From positions 3,793,160 through 3,857,159 of the forward strand of contig JARFIW010000488.1 of assembly GCA_036346225.1 (NCBI GenBank): a stretch of DNA of 64,000 bases, in the 5' to 3' direction. The position numbers and the translations under genes were made by a program. This stretch comes from Platerodrilus igneus (taxonomy: Eukaryota; Arthropoda; Insecta; Coleoptera; Lycidae). Positions within the stretch are counted from its first letter, which is position 1. The number at the start of each line of letters is the position of its first letter. The notes below the pieces were generated by a model, which was given only the letters and a program-made list of their open reading frames with translations, did no database searches and was not told the DNA's origin. Of this stretch, positions 1 through 11,113 are shown in pieces.

Positions 1-341
1 CGAAGATCCGAATGGGAGACTACTTTAACTCCGGATCTTTTATCCCACAGAATGCCATCATATTTATTTCTATTTAAGTACGATGTGTACTTAGGAGGTA
101 ATGTGGTGATTTTCGTTGCCTTCCACATAGCGGTAGTGTGTTTTAGACTGCCATACCGACCCCTATATTCTCTGCCAATCTAAGTACCGAAAGAGCTGCT
201 GCCCTCTTTCGGGGACCTGTCTTAGTCTGGTTCCTCACTAACGACCCTACTATTTTGGTTGGATCTGTAGTTTGGCTCTTTAGCTCATTAGAACACGCAA
301 ACCATTTCACTTCGGCAAGGTTCAGGTCCATTCGAAATGGA
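1..341 (-). mobile_element. 5' end of an RTE-type LINE, cut by the window edge
   Basis: This stretch matches 26480-26836 at many sites, including the shared blocks 'gatccgaatggg', 'ccttccac' and 'taccgacccct'. That second region is the 5' end of the RTE-type LINE whose reverse transcriptase lies at 23702-26546. This copy has the same minus-strand orientation, so its coding part would continue leftward, beyond base 1. The 5' boundary is put at 341, where the HDV-like ribozyme fold begins. Similarity to the other copy stops there and a different sequence follows. No intact reading frame remains. Confidence 0.75.
214..341 (-). ncRNA. HDV-like self-cleaving ribozyme (second, diverged RTE copy)
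   Basis: On the minus strand P1 is 340-334 paired with 308-302 (7 bp), P2 is GACCTG 328-323 paired with CAGGTC 219-214, and P3 is a short CTT/AAG hairpin. The strand joining P4 to P2 reads GACTAAGA, with the candidate catalytic C at 225. P4 keeps at least four pairs (GTTC/GAAC). Against the copy at 26689-26836, two P1 pairs changed on both sides: C-G to U-A and U-A to C-G. The first P1 pair (341/301) is lost as U-U, so cleavage may be weak. The same fold is known at the 5' ends of RTE and R2 elements. Confidence 0.65.
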
Positions 342-588
342 AAAGAAACCCCACCAGTAAAAATACATATTAAGATAATGATAAGTTCTTCTGATCAATC
401 TAAATTTATACAAATATATAGATAATTCTAAATGATTAACATAATCAAAGTAAGTAAAAATTTAAAAATACCAGAAGGGCACGTTTAATACTGGTGACGG
501 TTAATAAGGAACGAACAAATCTAACAAATTTATTTGAAATTGATAAGGAGAACGTTCAGGAAAATGACAACAGTTACATTTCAATGAG
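342..588. other. AT-rich flank, probably the continuation of a Penelope-like element
   Basis: This non-coding stretch lies between the RTE fragment and the BEL/Pao insertion. If the BEL element and one 5-bp target copy are removed, it joins directly to 8595 and the minus-strand Penelope-like endonuclease end there. It would then be the 3' flank of that element. No reading frame or RNA motif is seen in it. Confidence 0.45.
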
Positions 589-1000
589 TGTTGTACATAA
601 AAAGGATACTCAGGAGAAAGCGGATATATAACCAAACAGATATTAAACAAATGCGGCCTTCAATATGCTTATCTGCTGTCCAGCGGTGAAGATTCTTGAA
701 TCCAGAACACTTATTGCTGCACTCGTAAAATAATATAAAGCGGTGAGGTAGTCATATACGGGGACTGACCTCCAAAACAGAAACTTATTGTTCAAGCGGT
801 GACAATGGACTGTGCTAGGTCGCGCAATCACCCAACATATCTGGCAATCAAGAGAATGAACATTGAAGGTGAGAACGCGCCTCGGTTTATCAAATTAGTT
901 TAAAATAAAAGAGCAGATATTACCATTAACAAAATAAACTCAAGTTTTATAGAAATAATATAAAGAAACTAAATAAATATATACAGGGTTAGACGGAACA
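589..1000 (-). repeat. BEL/Pao 3' LTR
   Basis: This 412-bp direct repeat of 8168-8589 is roughly 90% alike by eye, with small indels. It starts TGTTG and ends GGAACA on the plus strand. It is the downstream LTR in the element's minus orientation. The integrase reading frame ends just before it. Confidence 0.92.
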
Positions 1001-2505
1001 TGCTGCCCATCAAAATGGAAACATTTAAATTTTCATCTAGAGGGAGGAGGCAGAGTTTAACCACAGGACGCATAACGTCCCCACGCGCTGTTCTAGCGGT
1101 GGCAACGTGGGAAATCCCATCGGCAATATGATGCACGGAGATAATACGCCCAAGTGACCACCGAAGAGGAGGAAGAGAATCGGCTTTAATTAGAACTAGG
1201 TCTCCCGGTTGAACATTATTTTTGGCTACATGCCATTTGGATTTTACTTGAAGGGTATGCAAGTATTCCAGGGACCAGAGCGTCCAGAAGTTCTGCGAAT
1301 GTTGCAACAATTGCCATCGAGACAAACGATTTCAAGGCAATGCCGTCAGTGCGGGACCAGATGGAGCGCAAAAAGCGGAAAGGGTCAAAAAATGACTCGG
1401 CGTTAAACAACTAAGGTCGTTAAAGTCATTACTAACTGAGATAAGAGGGCACAAATTAAGGACAGCTTCAATTTGGATGAAAACGGTTGACAACCCTTTT
1501 AAGGTTAGAACCTGCTCTCCTACAACACGAAGTAGCAGGATCTTGACGAATTTCACGCCACCTTCCCCAAGACCCCCAAAATGGGGCGCGGTAGGTGGGT
1601 TAAAATGCCAAGTAATTAGTTCTTGGGAAGCTGCGGCTTTAGCAAGGGAAGCAAGTTGGCGATGGGCACTGACAAAGTTTGTACCACAGTCACAGTATAA
1701 ATGCTCACAGTGACCACGACGAGCAAGAAACCGACGAAATGCGGTCAAAAAGCGTCAGCGGTTAAATTCGGAGACTAGCTCCTAAAGAGCCTTATACACA
1801 TACAAATAAAAATGCAGAGGTATGCTTTTTAAGTTTTGGCGCTGCGGATTCGGCTCATGGTTATTGTAAACGGACCGCAAAGGTCCACGTCGGTATGAGA
1901 AAATGGTTTAACTTGAGTTATTCTAGCAGATGGAAAATTGCCCATGGGGTGCTGAAAAAACTTGGGATGTGTTATCCAACAAGGAATACAAGAGCGAAGT
2001 TCTCGGCGAATAGATCTTCTCGCAGAAACTATTCAAAATCTTTCGCTTATAAGGAATTGTGTTGTTTGAATACCTGCGTTATAATATTTGTAATGAATGT
2101 ACTGAATATACAGATCCGTGAAACGGCTCTTACTGGGCAATAAAGCGGGGAATCGTTTATCGTAAGAAATAGGGGCATAACTTAGCCGGCCACCTACACG
2201 AAGCACGTCATTTAAAAGAAAGGGGGATAATTTTTGGAACCTTTTAGCAAGTGCAGTCCCGGATTGAAGGGCCCTGATCTCAACCGTATGAGATGCTTAT
2301 TGGGTATGTTTAACAAAACATTCCAAAGCGAGTTCGAACTCGAGCAGATACAGATCCAGTATGCTTAGTTAAAGGATGCCTGACATTATTAATAAAGCGG
2401 AAGATTTAAGCCGTTATACGAACGACAGAAAGAAAAGAAGAGTAATTTTTAAGCAAGGCATCCAATACGTTACAGGACAAAGTAGTAGTGAGTGTAACGG
2501 ACCGT
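969..2505 (-). pseudogene. BEL/Pao integrase, decayed
   Basis: Minus-strand pieces give the integrase in order. The N-terminal zinc-binding region (about 2505-1950) has 'QYIHYKYYNAGIQTTQF' and 'RSCIPCWITHP', with the HHCC pattern partly worn. The core starts at 'HTDVDLCGPFTIT' (first catalytic Asp, near 1890). It continues with 'HCEHLYCDCGTNFVSAHRQL' (second Asp worn to Cys-Asp-Cys context) and 'THFGGLGE'-like text (1748-1332). A C-terminal DUF5641 block (1325-969) has 'WHVAKNNVQPGDLVLIKAD' and 'WSLGRIISVH'. Stops separate the blocks. Integrase would have made the 5-bp staggered cut seen as ATGAG. Confidence 0.87.
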
Positions 2506-2509
2506 TCTT

Positions 2510-4020
2510 CACTTAGTACTGAAACGTTGTTTTAGTAAATTTCATCATTATGTTATTTTGATTAATATTAGTTAAACTTGGTGGTAGTTTAATCATTACT
2601 TTTCAAGTTGGCACTTCGGTATTTGAATGTCTAAGTTGTCATTAAGTTGGTCCTGCTTCTTTCTTATCAGTTGGTTGGACACCATCTTATGCTGACTTGT
2701 CGTAGGAAGTAGGCGAGGTTCTGTGTCTGCCGTAAACATTTCTGATTTTCCAGGATTTTGGTGGCTACAGAGATTTTAGTTGGAACATATCAGTTTAGTT
2801 CTATGTTTGGATGGTGATATTTTTCGACTTCGTCTTGTGAAGGATTTAAAACCTCCCTCTTTGAAGGATCATATTGACTTCAACTTTAAAGTATACGTTG
2901 AGACATACCGTTATTTTGTGTGTTTATATTTATATAGTTTCCCCACTTTGTGGAAACTATTTCAGGGAACTACTTCAGGGACTCGTTTTATGGAACTATT
3001 GCAGGGTCGTATTGCAATAACGTTTTTAGCATACTATGTTGGCGTACTAGTTTTGGTGCTACTTTTGAGATCAGGTTATAGTCTACGTTCAGAAGCCGTA
3101 TGTGAGTTTCGTCGTTTATGGTACACGTAAATTGTGGCTTGGCTGCTACCGTTGAATTTAGAAGAGATCATTGTTGTGGAAGCCTAACGCTTATAATGCA
3201 TGTTTACAGTAACCGCCGATAAGTCAGGTCTACATCAGCAGAAGTTTTTGTATGAGTTTCAGGTTTATACATTACCTTCGTATATATGTAGGGGAGATTT
3301 TGAAATATGTGTACAAATGTATGAGCACCGCTACTTGTAAGTTTGTAAATACCCTATCTTTTATGTATCTCATCCGAGCGCTGTGCAGGTTTTAATACTG
3401 AAATCATTACATTCCAATCCACTGTGGTAACCTCTGTTAGCTAACGTAAACACACACAGGAGAAAAGCAGTTAAAGAAAGTCGGAACTTCCATTAAAATA
3501 TACATGTATGTTTCACACTTAGTGAAGAAAAATATTTATAGTATGTATATTTACTATATCATAGTGGCGGCAAGTCAATAGTACAAATTGGTCCTATAGC
3601 AATATTTGTATTTGTACGTTCCACACTTGGTGATAAGAAATAGTTATTGTGTTTATTATAGGTACAAATTGGGATTGTAACATACTGAGGAAAGGCTCTA
3701 AGTATATGTATATCTATTGGAAGGTGTCAAGTTGTAAATCTGTTGGTGAGAAACAATTCACCAATAATATAAATTCTTACTTACTAGCGATAAGATTTAT
3801 AGGATTAGCACTCGGGTCGGTACTCTTGTGTATTGATTCTGTATTTAGCTTCCGTACACTTTGTAGATGTGCGGTTCGGTTATAGATGTTTTGTCTGCTT
3901 ATATGTCATAAAAGTTGTTTGCCGTTGTGTATTTAGATTTAGTAATCCAGTACAGTATTGGTTGTCTTTAAGTTATATTACAGAACCTTACAGGTATAAT
4001 AAATTTATTTTGTGAATAGA
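2510..4020. other. Unidentified insertion within the BEL/Pao pol
   Basis: Pol homology stops after the RNase H end block (about 4290) and resumes at about 2505, where only a few dozen residues are expected. The gap is AT-rich with no recognisable domain. Within it, 3505-3590 and 3612-3680 resemble each other (ttccacacttggtga-like, then gtacaaattgg-like), suggesting a short tandem duplication of roughly 105 bp. The right boundary could lie anywhere from 4020 to 4290. The element it belongs to is not recognised. Confidence 0.5.
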
Positions 4021-4270
4021 TTGATGCTATGATGATGTGTTTATTACGTTTACTTTGGGAATAATCCCGAATCTGTTGGAACTAAGGATTCGTCGTTCTT
4101 GTTGCTCCAACATTTTAGTTCTTGGCGCCTTGGCATTCAGCGAGCTGTTATTCTGTTCCTTGCTAGTTTGCCTCGAAACCCACCCTACTTCGCGATTGAG
4201 TCTCAGACTGAGCAAACCGGAGCGTGTTTTTGTCATCGTATTCCCAAGGAACCCCATTGTGTCGACTTTA

Positions 4271-6738
4271 TTAAAATTCTCGTGACAATACCTGTTGCGG
4301 TTCCAGAGAACTAGAACGTGGAACAAGATTTATTTCTTGAAAATATACTAAAATGGGTGAAGCCGTCCACGATAGCAAACATTGGAGCAACTCGGAGGGT
4401 AACAAACCACGTGACCCAACGTCAGCGGGATTATCGTTAGAAGGCACGTGAAAGCACATTGTGTTAGAAGTTCTATCTTGGATATAGGCTACTCTGTTGG
4501 CCACGAGAGTCTTCCATCGTTGGGGCGGAGCGGAAATCCATGAATGTACAACCATCGAATCGGATCAACAGTATATTTTATTAAAGGTGAGATGAGAAGA
4601 AAACACATTTAGAACAAAATATAGTAATTTAGCAGATAAGACAGCGGGTAGCAATTTTAACCTTGGCAGGGAAAGGGGTCGCAATGGAGTTACTTTAGAT
4701 TGCGCGATACGAAACAAACTATAGGTTCTTTAGAACCGTTAAGAAAACGAAAATAAACGACGGCGCAGTAGCCGCGTTCCGAAGCATCCCCAAAACAATG
4801 TATCCATTCTAGTTTGAGAGTCTAAAGACGTTGAAGGACATGTTTTATTAAAAAGCAAAGAAGGGTGAGAATTCCTAACGGGTCAAAAATGCGGGCTAGA
4901 TTAGAAAGAATATTACGTTTTGTACAAAGAGTATGTATAGGATTGACCACGAAAAGGAAATTATCTAAAGAAGGGTTCTACCGGAGACCCAAAACTTTCA
5001 CGGTAGGATAAGAAGGATCCTCAAAACAATGCGGTTGCAAACACCGATGAGGGACAAGAATGCTGTTAAGCAAATTGGGATCATTACTAGATCACTTGTG
5101 CAGGTCGAAACCACCTCGTTTTAAAAGGGCTACAAGCTGCTCTGTTAAATCCAAGGCGGATTGAAAAGTATCTCGACCTATCACTACGTCATCAATATAG
5201 ATATTATGACAAAGAGCGAAAGCGGCTAGAGAAAAGTGTCCACCTTCATCAACGACAAGTTGCAAAAGAGTATGGCAAGAAATGTAGCGCAGTTGGTCCC
5301 ATAAGTAACGGTATTAAGATGAAAATCTTGGATAGGATCATCAGGAGAGAAACGCCACACAATACGCTGATAAACACGCTGATCGGATGCGATAAAAATT
5401 TGCCGATACATCTGACGAATATCTGAAGCGAGGACGTAACGATGCCGATGAAGTTGTAGTAACAGTGATGTTTCTTTGCAATTTGGGACCAATGAATAAA
5501 TGATCATTCAGTGAACCTGTGGAAATTATTGAGCGGAGACATTAAAAACCACGCGAAGTTTAGTACTAACACTGTTAGGTTTCATAACATAATGATGAGG
5601 TATATAATAAGAATGATCAAAGTGGGATAGACTACATGTGTTGAAGATCGACGTATTCTTGAAGAAAATCTTTATATTGTTGATATACAAGGAGCTGTTT
5701 GAGAAGGCGTCGTTCTAAGGAAAGAAATCTTTGTATTACTAATTCGCGGGTTCCGGTAAACGTGGGCGCAGCATGCCTAAAGGGCAAAAAAACTACATAA
5801 AGGCTTTGATTTGTCCGCGTATGGGTTTCCTTGAAAATAATTTCAGCTTCCTTTTCCGCTACGAAAGGATTCGATCTTCCAAAATTTGGAAAAAATTTTT
5901 TCTAAGGAGGGTACATGGTCCGTAGAGCAAAGTAAAGTGATAACCTGCGGGGTGCTTGACGCGGGAATCGATCCCATTAAAATATATCCGAAAACAGTAT
6001 TCATGCCTATGGGTCTATGGTGTTCAACAGGAATACGATCATTTATTAAAATTTGTGGAAATACATTGGCCTCGAGTAATAAATCTATAGGACTGAGTTT
6101 TAAAAACTGTGGGTCGGCTAACTTAATGTTATGTAATGGCGGTAACTGATTGACGTGGACGCAAGTAGTAGGCAGGTTTTCACAAATCTGAGGTAAGACT
6201 ATTGGATCAATGCTAAAAAAGCATTCATTTCGTTCACTGGTTTAATAAAGACAGAACAGCGCCGTGAGTAGCCACGGTCTGCATAGAGCCAAACCCGTTA
6301 AGGGTAAGAGGTAGCAGGGTAGGTTTTAAACCTAAGCGCCTAACACATTGTTGAGTAATAAATGACGTCATACTAACGGTATCCAACAAGCCGCCAAACA
6401 TTTAAAAATTACCGAAACGATCAGAAACTTCAATTTGCACAGTAGATAATAAAACCACCCTCTATTGGGGATTCGTGTTAAATAATACAACATTGGAATT
6501 ATTGGTAGCAGAGGAAAAACGATTTACTTGTGGGAAATCGCAGGTACTCAAAGCGGGGGGGGGGGGCTGGCTTGCAAATATTTTGTTCGGCGTTATCAGA
6601 CGAAGCGGTATAAACTCTAATAGAAACACTACTTTTTGAAAGCAACTTTAATGGTGGGTTAAACTGTAACGAGGTATGATGCCGCTGGCGATAAGTGCGA
6701 CAAGTCCTAATCGATTTACACTTAGAAAAAGTATGCAA
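4271..6738 (-). pseudogene. BEL/Pao zinc knuckle, protease, reverse transcriptase and RNase H, decayed
   Basis: In minus-strand order: a zinc-knuckle remnant near 6720-6660 (spaced Cys, then RHHTSL); a DUF1758-type protease near 6440-6260 whose active-site motif reads LLDTVSMTSFI, so the usual D-S/T-G has lost its Gly; reverse transcriptase at 5507-5226 with 'LASDIRQMYRQI' (first catalytic Asp) and 'NTVTYGTNCA'; the YIDD box at 5199-5188; an RNase H start with 'FGDASERGYCAV' near 4800; and the Pao end block 'RWKTLVANRVAYIQ' then 'NPADVGSRGLLP' at 4555-4400. Many stops lie between these blocks. The product would have been part of a Gag-Pol polyprotein. Family placement is firm because all blocks appear in order. 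Confidence 0.88.
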
Positions 6739-7149
6739 ACTGTATAGACAGTTAATGCAGGTTTTGCGTTTTTTTTACAAAATTATAGCTGTCGTTAGGG
6801 GTTAATTTTAAAAAGGCGAGACATTTATATAGCGGATGGTCAATTTTGCAATGTGGGCATTTAGCAACACGATTAATGCGGATTAACATTGAAACACTGG
6901 GACGTGAACCTGGTTGGTTCTACGCGTGAACAATTTTGTTCATGTCTGATTTGTGACTTAAAGATAGGTTGCTCAGGGATTTACATGTTTTGTCTAGATA
7001 TGTAATGATTTTAGTATAAGTAGGAATGGTAGCGGGATCGTGCTGTAACTCAAAACCTCGAGCTCTGTGTACATCCAGTCGATTTAAGAGCATCTGAGCT
7101 AAAATAAAGCTCCACTCTTCAACCGGAAGATCAAACTTTTTTAAGGCGT

Positions 7150-7826
7150 CTAAATTATCAATAAAACGGCGATTAATTTTTGTAAACCAAAGGGGTTATC
7201 AGAGTGCAGTTTGGGATAATTGTCCAAATTTGCCCAATACGCACTCGTAATATGGCGGATAGTTTCAAATTTACTGCGCAGTTTACTGTACGCGAGTGTA
7301 TAATGACTTTCAGTTAAATCAAAATTTGTAATGGCAAGTAAAGCAGGACCTTGAAGAAGTGATTTTAAATAAGTGAATTTGTCTATTGGCGACAATTCCG
7401 GGTTAGTATGTATGAGGGAGTCGTATAAATCAACGAAACCTCTGAACATGGAAAAATCGCCCCAAAGGAGGGGACCTGCAACGAAGGTAAATTTATTTTC
7501 GATTTTGGGTGAGCAGCAGAAACAACAGCACTAGGTTCTAGCGGTTTAGATTCAAAAAGTTTTATTTGGATTGACTTGATTAAATAAAAGGAACGATAAA
7601 ACGCTTTTCTGATTTTATTTTCAACCTCCAACAAATCTTCTGCGTTTTCATCCGTGGAGATCAAGGATATAATGTTGTTGTGACTTTGATAGAAGGCTTC
7701 TAATTTAACCATATGCTCAAGGTGCGATTTAAATAAGTTATGATATTCGACATTAGAAACGGTCGATTGTGCAATTTCTTGTACCTCTTGTAAACTTTGA
7801 ATCTGCGTGTATCGTAAAAATTTCAA
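7150..7826 (-). pseudogene. BEL/Pao gag (DUF1759-type), frameshifted
   Basis: Two overlapping minus-strand frames together form a Pao-type gag. The upstream part (7826-7383) is helical and charged and leads into a Pro/Ser linker. The downstream part (7449-7150) has the DUF1759 hallmarks: FRGFVDLYDSLIHTNPELS, then 'FTYLKSLLQGPALLAI', then a 'Y..AYSKLRSKF' helix. A frameshift near 7450 separates them. Gag coats the element's RNA. The next downstream piece is the zinc-knuckle region near 6738. Confidence 0.85.
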
Positions 7827-8141
7827 CTTTGTAGGTTTCTCTGCTAGTTTAAAGAATAACTAAAGCACAAATCTTTTTAAAATTTTTATAGAGAATTAGT
7901 ACTGCAAAATGCTTTTAAGCTTTATCAATTTAGGCATAAATTATCGTAGGTAAATGTAAATAGATGTACATACAAAGTAATAACTTTGTATCAAACACGA
8001 TAAATAATAGGAATAAATGCAATTCAAACAATATAACATTTGTATTATCAATACAATATGTCTGATAACACAAACTTGATCTCAGGTAAATGATTAATAA
8101 TTATGTTTTAAATTATATTGCTTATATCTGCTGCTAGTAAT

Positions 8142-8159
8142 ATCCGGCTCGAAGGACCA
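8142..8159 (-). other. Primer-binding site for tRNA-Tyr (BEL/Pao)
   Basis: On the minus strand this reads TGGTCCTTCGAGCCGGAT, eight bases after the LTR end. It is the exact complement of the 3' end of insect tRNA-Tyr including CCA, as recalled from Drosophila tRNA-Tyr. This is where minus-strand DNA synthesis would be primed. Its position confirms the element's orientation. Confidence 0.85.
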
Positions 8160-8167
8160 ACATTTAA

Positions 8168-8589
8168 TGTTGAATGCTTAAAAAGGATATTCAGAAGAGA
8201 AAGCGGATGTATAACCAAACAGATATTAAACAAATGCGGCCTTCAATATTCTTACCTGATGTCCAGTTGGAGAGAAGAAGATTCTTGAATCCAGAACACT
8301 TGTTACTCCACTTGTAAAATAATATAAAGCGGTGAGGCAGTCTTATACGGGGACTGACCTCCAAAACAGAAGCTTATTGTTCAAGTGGTGACAATGGACT
8401 GTGATAGGCCGCGCAGTCACCCAACATATCTGGCAAACAAGATAGAACATTGAAGGTGAGAACGCGACCGGGTTTATCAAATTAATTTAAAATAAAAGAG
8501 CAGATATTACCATTAACAAAATAAGCTTAAATTTTATAGTAATAATATAAAGAAACTAAATGAATATATAAACAGGGTTGGACGGAACA
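8168..8589 (-). repeat. BEL/Pao 5' LTR
   Basis: This 422-bp partner of 589-1000 starts TGTTG and ends GGAACA on the plus strand. It is the upstream LTR and would carry the promoter. The primer-binding site lies eight bases inside it. Confidence 0.92.
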
Positions 8590-8605
8590 ATGAGTATTCA
8601 TCTCT

Positions 8606-8815
8606 TTAACAATGTTTGAAAATATGATTATCGTATAAAGCGGAGTAAACGTTATGTACTTTAACAACATTCATTTTGTTATTAATTGGATTGATTTCCT
8701 TGTTGATATAAAACGATTCTATAAACAACCAGGTTTTATAATTGGGTTCGCGGTCCAAAATGATAGCATCATCGAATAATGGTGTGTGTTTAGTTGAAAA
8801 AACATGTGAAGACAA
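8606..8815 (-). pseudogene. Penelope-like element, C-terminal endonuclease fragment
   Basis: The minus-strand frame contains 'FDDAIILDREPNYKTWLFIE' followed by 'FYINKEINPINNKM'. These blocks are typical of the end of the GIY-YIG endonuclease of Penelope-like retroelements, after the catalytic Gly-Ile-Tyr part. Here the catalytic half is absent. It abuts, head to head, a plus-strand piece of the reverse transcriptase of the same family. In undamaged elements both lie on one strand, so the locus has been inverted. Confidence 0.75.
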
Positions 8816-9090
8816 TGCACACTCCGTTTTTAGATATGCTAATTACTAGAACAGAAAACAACATCCTTATTAGTAGTTGGTATCAAAAACCAATGTCCTC
8901 TGGAAGATTTTTAAATTTTCACTCCTACCATCCACTGAAAAACAAAAAAAAACCTATACTAGGAATGAAAAAAGGATTTCAACTAATATCACACCCTACA
9001 CAAAAAACTATAACTTAAACCAATTAAAAAATATACTTATTCAAAATTCATACCGTCCAGTTATAAGTAAGAAACCCGCTTCCTAATCAA
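8794..9090 (+). pseudogene. Penelope-like element, reverse transcriptase C-terminal fragment
   Basis: The plus-strand frames carry 'TPFLDMLITRTENNILISSW', then 'YQKPMSSGRFLNFHSYHPLK', then 'GMKKGFQLI'. This matches the thumb-side end of Penelope-like reverse transcriptases (the 'FLD...WYRKPT...LN..S.HP..K' pattern). A frameshift near 9000 moves the continuation to another frame, 'NLNQLKNILIQNSYRPVISKK'. It abuts the opposite-strand endonuclease end at 8606-8815. No catalytic palm is present, so it is a dead fragment. Confidence 0.75.
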
Positions 9091-9189
9091 CGTAGTACCT
9101 GAGAGTGAAGCATTGAAAAATCAAATGTATGATTAGATTGTGATTAAGTGAATAGCAAGTGATGTGACCAATAGAAAGTGACTTGATTT

Positions 9190-9690
9190 TTAAAATTTTT
9201 GTATGTGTACCTGTTTACAGGAATAATGATATGATGCTGTATTGATATAGATTTAGGTGGCGCAGTGAGGCGGTGTTTTTCTTTATTGAAAATATAGATT
9301 GATTGTAAAAGAAACTCCATTCTACAAGACTGACCTAATTAGGTTTTCTAGAAATAACTGTTTATCGGAATATTATCACTATACCAAACAAGCTGGCCTC
9401 AATATATTAAGACAGTATTGAAAGCCATTGAGGGTAAGTGCTTTTAGTAGCACAGCTAGATAATTTAACTTCCCTGTTATATTTTTCATTTTACAATTTG
9501 TTTATTTAGCAACCCATTCCCGCACCAATGTAACTAGCAGATGCCCTTGATCTTATTACGGGATTCCTGCCTTCTGGCCAATTCAAAATTTAACAGTTTA
9601 AACATATTTTCACCCGTAACAGCTCTTGAAGATAGACACCTTATTTAAAGCCAACAAGTTAATTAATGACTTTAAAAGCTATTTGACCAA
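9190..9690 (+). repeat. Dispersed repeat copy with exon-like splice signals
   Basis: 9190-9470 matches 45645-45870, sharing 'gtacctgttta.aggaataat' and 'tggcgcagtga', and ends at a GTAAGT-like donor near 9433. 9490-9690 matches 58970-59180, sharing 'cgcaccaatgtaactagc' and a pair of inverted ends TTACGGG and CCCGTAA at 9554-9621. The family is unknown to me and shows no clear protein. Confidence 0.6.
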
Positions 9691-9699
9691 CAAATTTCA

Positions 9700-11110
9700 G
9701 GCGTTACAAAATTGAACAAACTTTTTAGGAATAAAATTTATCATAACGGTCAATTATCCAATATAACCTAACGAAAGTGATTTCAGTAAATTTCATAATT
9801 TAGTTTTTGGGAGACTAAGTAGTGTCATTAATTAAGCAATTGTTTTACTTATGCTTACCTATACGTGGGACCGCCAAAAGGTGAATTTTTTTCTTATGTT
9901 CAGACATCTTTGAAGTTGACCGTTGATTGTAAATAATGCTATTTTGATCTGAGTTTTCAGTACGAACGCAACTAACAAATTAGCACTACCACATACTAAA
10001 TAAACATTGAAAACTAAATGGTAATTGTTGAACCAGGTTTACTTGACAAGTTGCGCCAATACACTTAACGCGTACGATATTGCCCTAATTGAATTTAATG
10101 TGAATTAGATTGCAAACACCCTACGCCTGAGAATTTAAAATGAATTAGTAAACTAGTCTTCTATTATGCGCCATTATTGCTACGTAGGCTTCTCTCTATC
10201 ACCTCTTAAAGTAGTGGTTAGCAAATATCTTAATGTCTTCCTTATTAATACATGTGCGTTTATACATAATTATTATTGGGTGTGACGTAGAAATAAGCAC
10301 TACACTTTAGTTACTATAAGCTTATGGTATCAGAATTATTCTGAAATAGCTTTTATTGTATGTGCAATATTACTCCAGGCGTAAAAGATTTATCTACTAA
10401 ATAAATTCAAGTGAGCGGAAATTTTGCCTACACCTTTATTTTTATGTTACTAATAATGTGTGAAAAGTCTCCACCGACATCTTGCTTGTGTTTCCAAGTT
10501 ATTCGAGTCAATCGTTTTTTTTGCAAATAGTTTGCTTCGTGTAAGTGCTATAACTTTTTTGGTTATTATTGAAAAAAAAAAATAAAAAATGCTCTTCAAA
10601 AACTGCTATGTACATATATTACGAAAAACGACCGTTTTCGCGCTATACGCCAGAAAAGCACAGAGTAGCGGTGCATCCGTTTCTACACCAGCTCAGAGGC
10701 AGGCTGCACGGTAGGTTTTTTTGTAAATGGTTTCTTTAGGTTTTATCCAAGATTTTGCTTCTTTTAATAACTTCTACAGCTTATCCCATTCTCGTTCTCC
10801 TCGTCTTCGTTCTCTGTCATCTCCTCCAAGTTGTCGTTCTTTGTGCAGTTACCTCTTTAGGTTCTCGTAGTCTGACACCTCAACTACCCGTTCCTTCTCC
10901 TTCGTTTCGTGGTTACTTTCTTCCCCAACATTTTCTCTTCCTTCTGTTATATTTGGCGTTAAGAAATCAACTGAATAAAACTCACTATATTTTTCAGCCT
11001 GAATACTTTCTTCGTTGGCGCTTCTATCATCTGCATAGAGACATGATTGACCGTGACAATGGTCACAAAGTATTAAACAGGAGAGTTAAACTTTTTTGCA
11101 CTTGCTATTT
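9700..11110. other. No recognisable gene
   Basis: AT-rich sequence. A pyrimidine-rich stretch at 10755-10970 keeps a plus-strand frame open, but its translation is low-complexity Leu/Ser/Pro. No repeat partner in this window was found for most of it. Confidence 0.6.
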
Positions 11111-11113
11111 GTG

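Larger units (their letters stand above)
584..8594 (-). mobile_element. Full-length decayed BEL/Pao LTR retrotransposon with 5-bp target duplication
   Basis: Two LTRs (589-1000 and 8168-8589) bound the element, which is read on the minus strand. Both LTRs have TGTT...AACA ends. The bases outside are ATGAG on the left (584-588) and ATGAG on the right (8590-8594), a perfect 5-bp target duplication as expected for BEL/Pao integrase. A tRNA-Tyr primer site lies next to the upstream LTR. Gag, zinc knuckle, protease, reverse transcriptase, RNase H and integrase parts follow in the family's order. Stops and frameshifts are frequent, and foreign DNA of about 1.5 kb interrupts it, so the copy is dead. 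The matching target duplications show it arrived as one insertion, into Penelope-like sequence. Confidence 0.93.
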
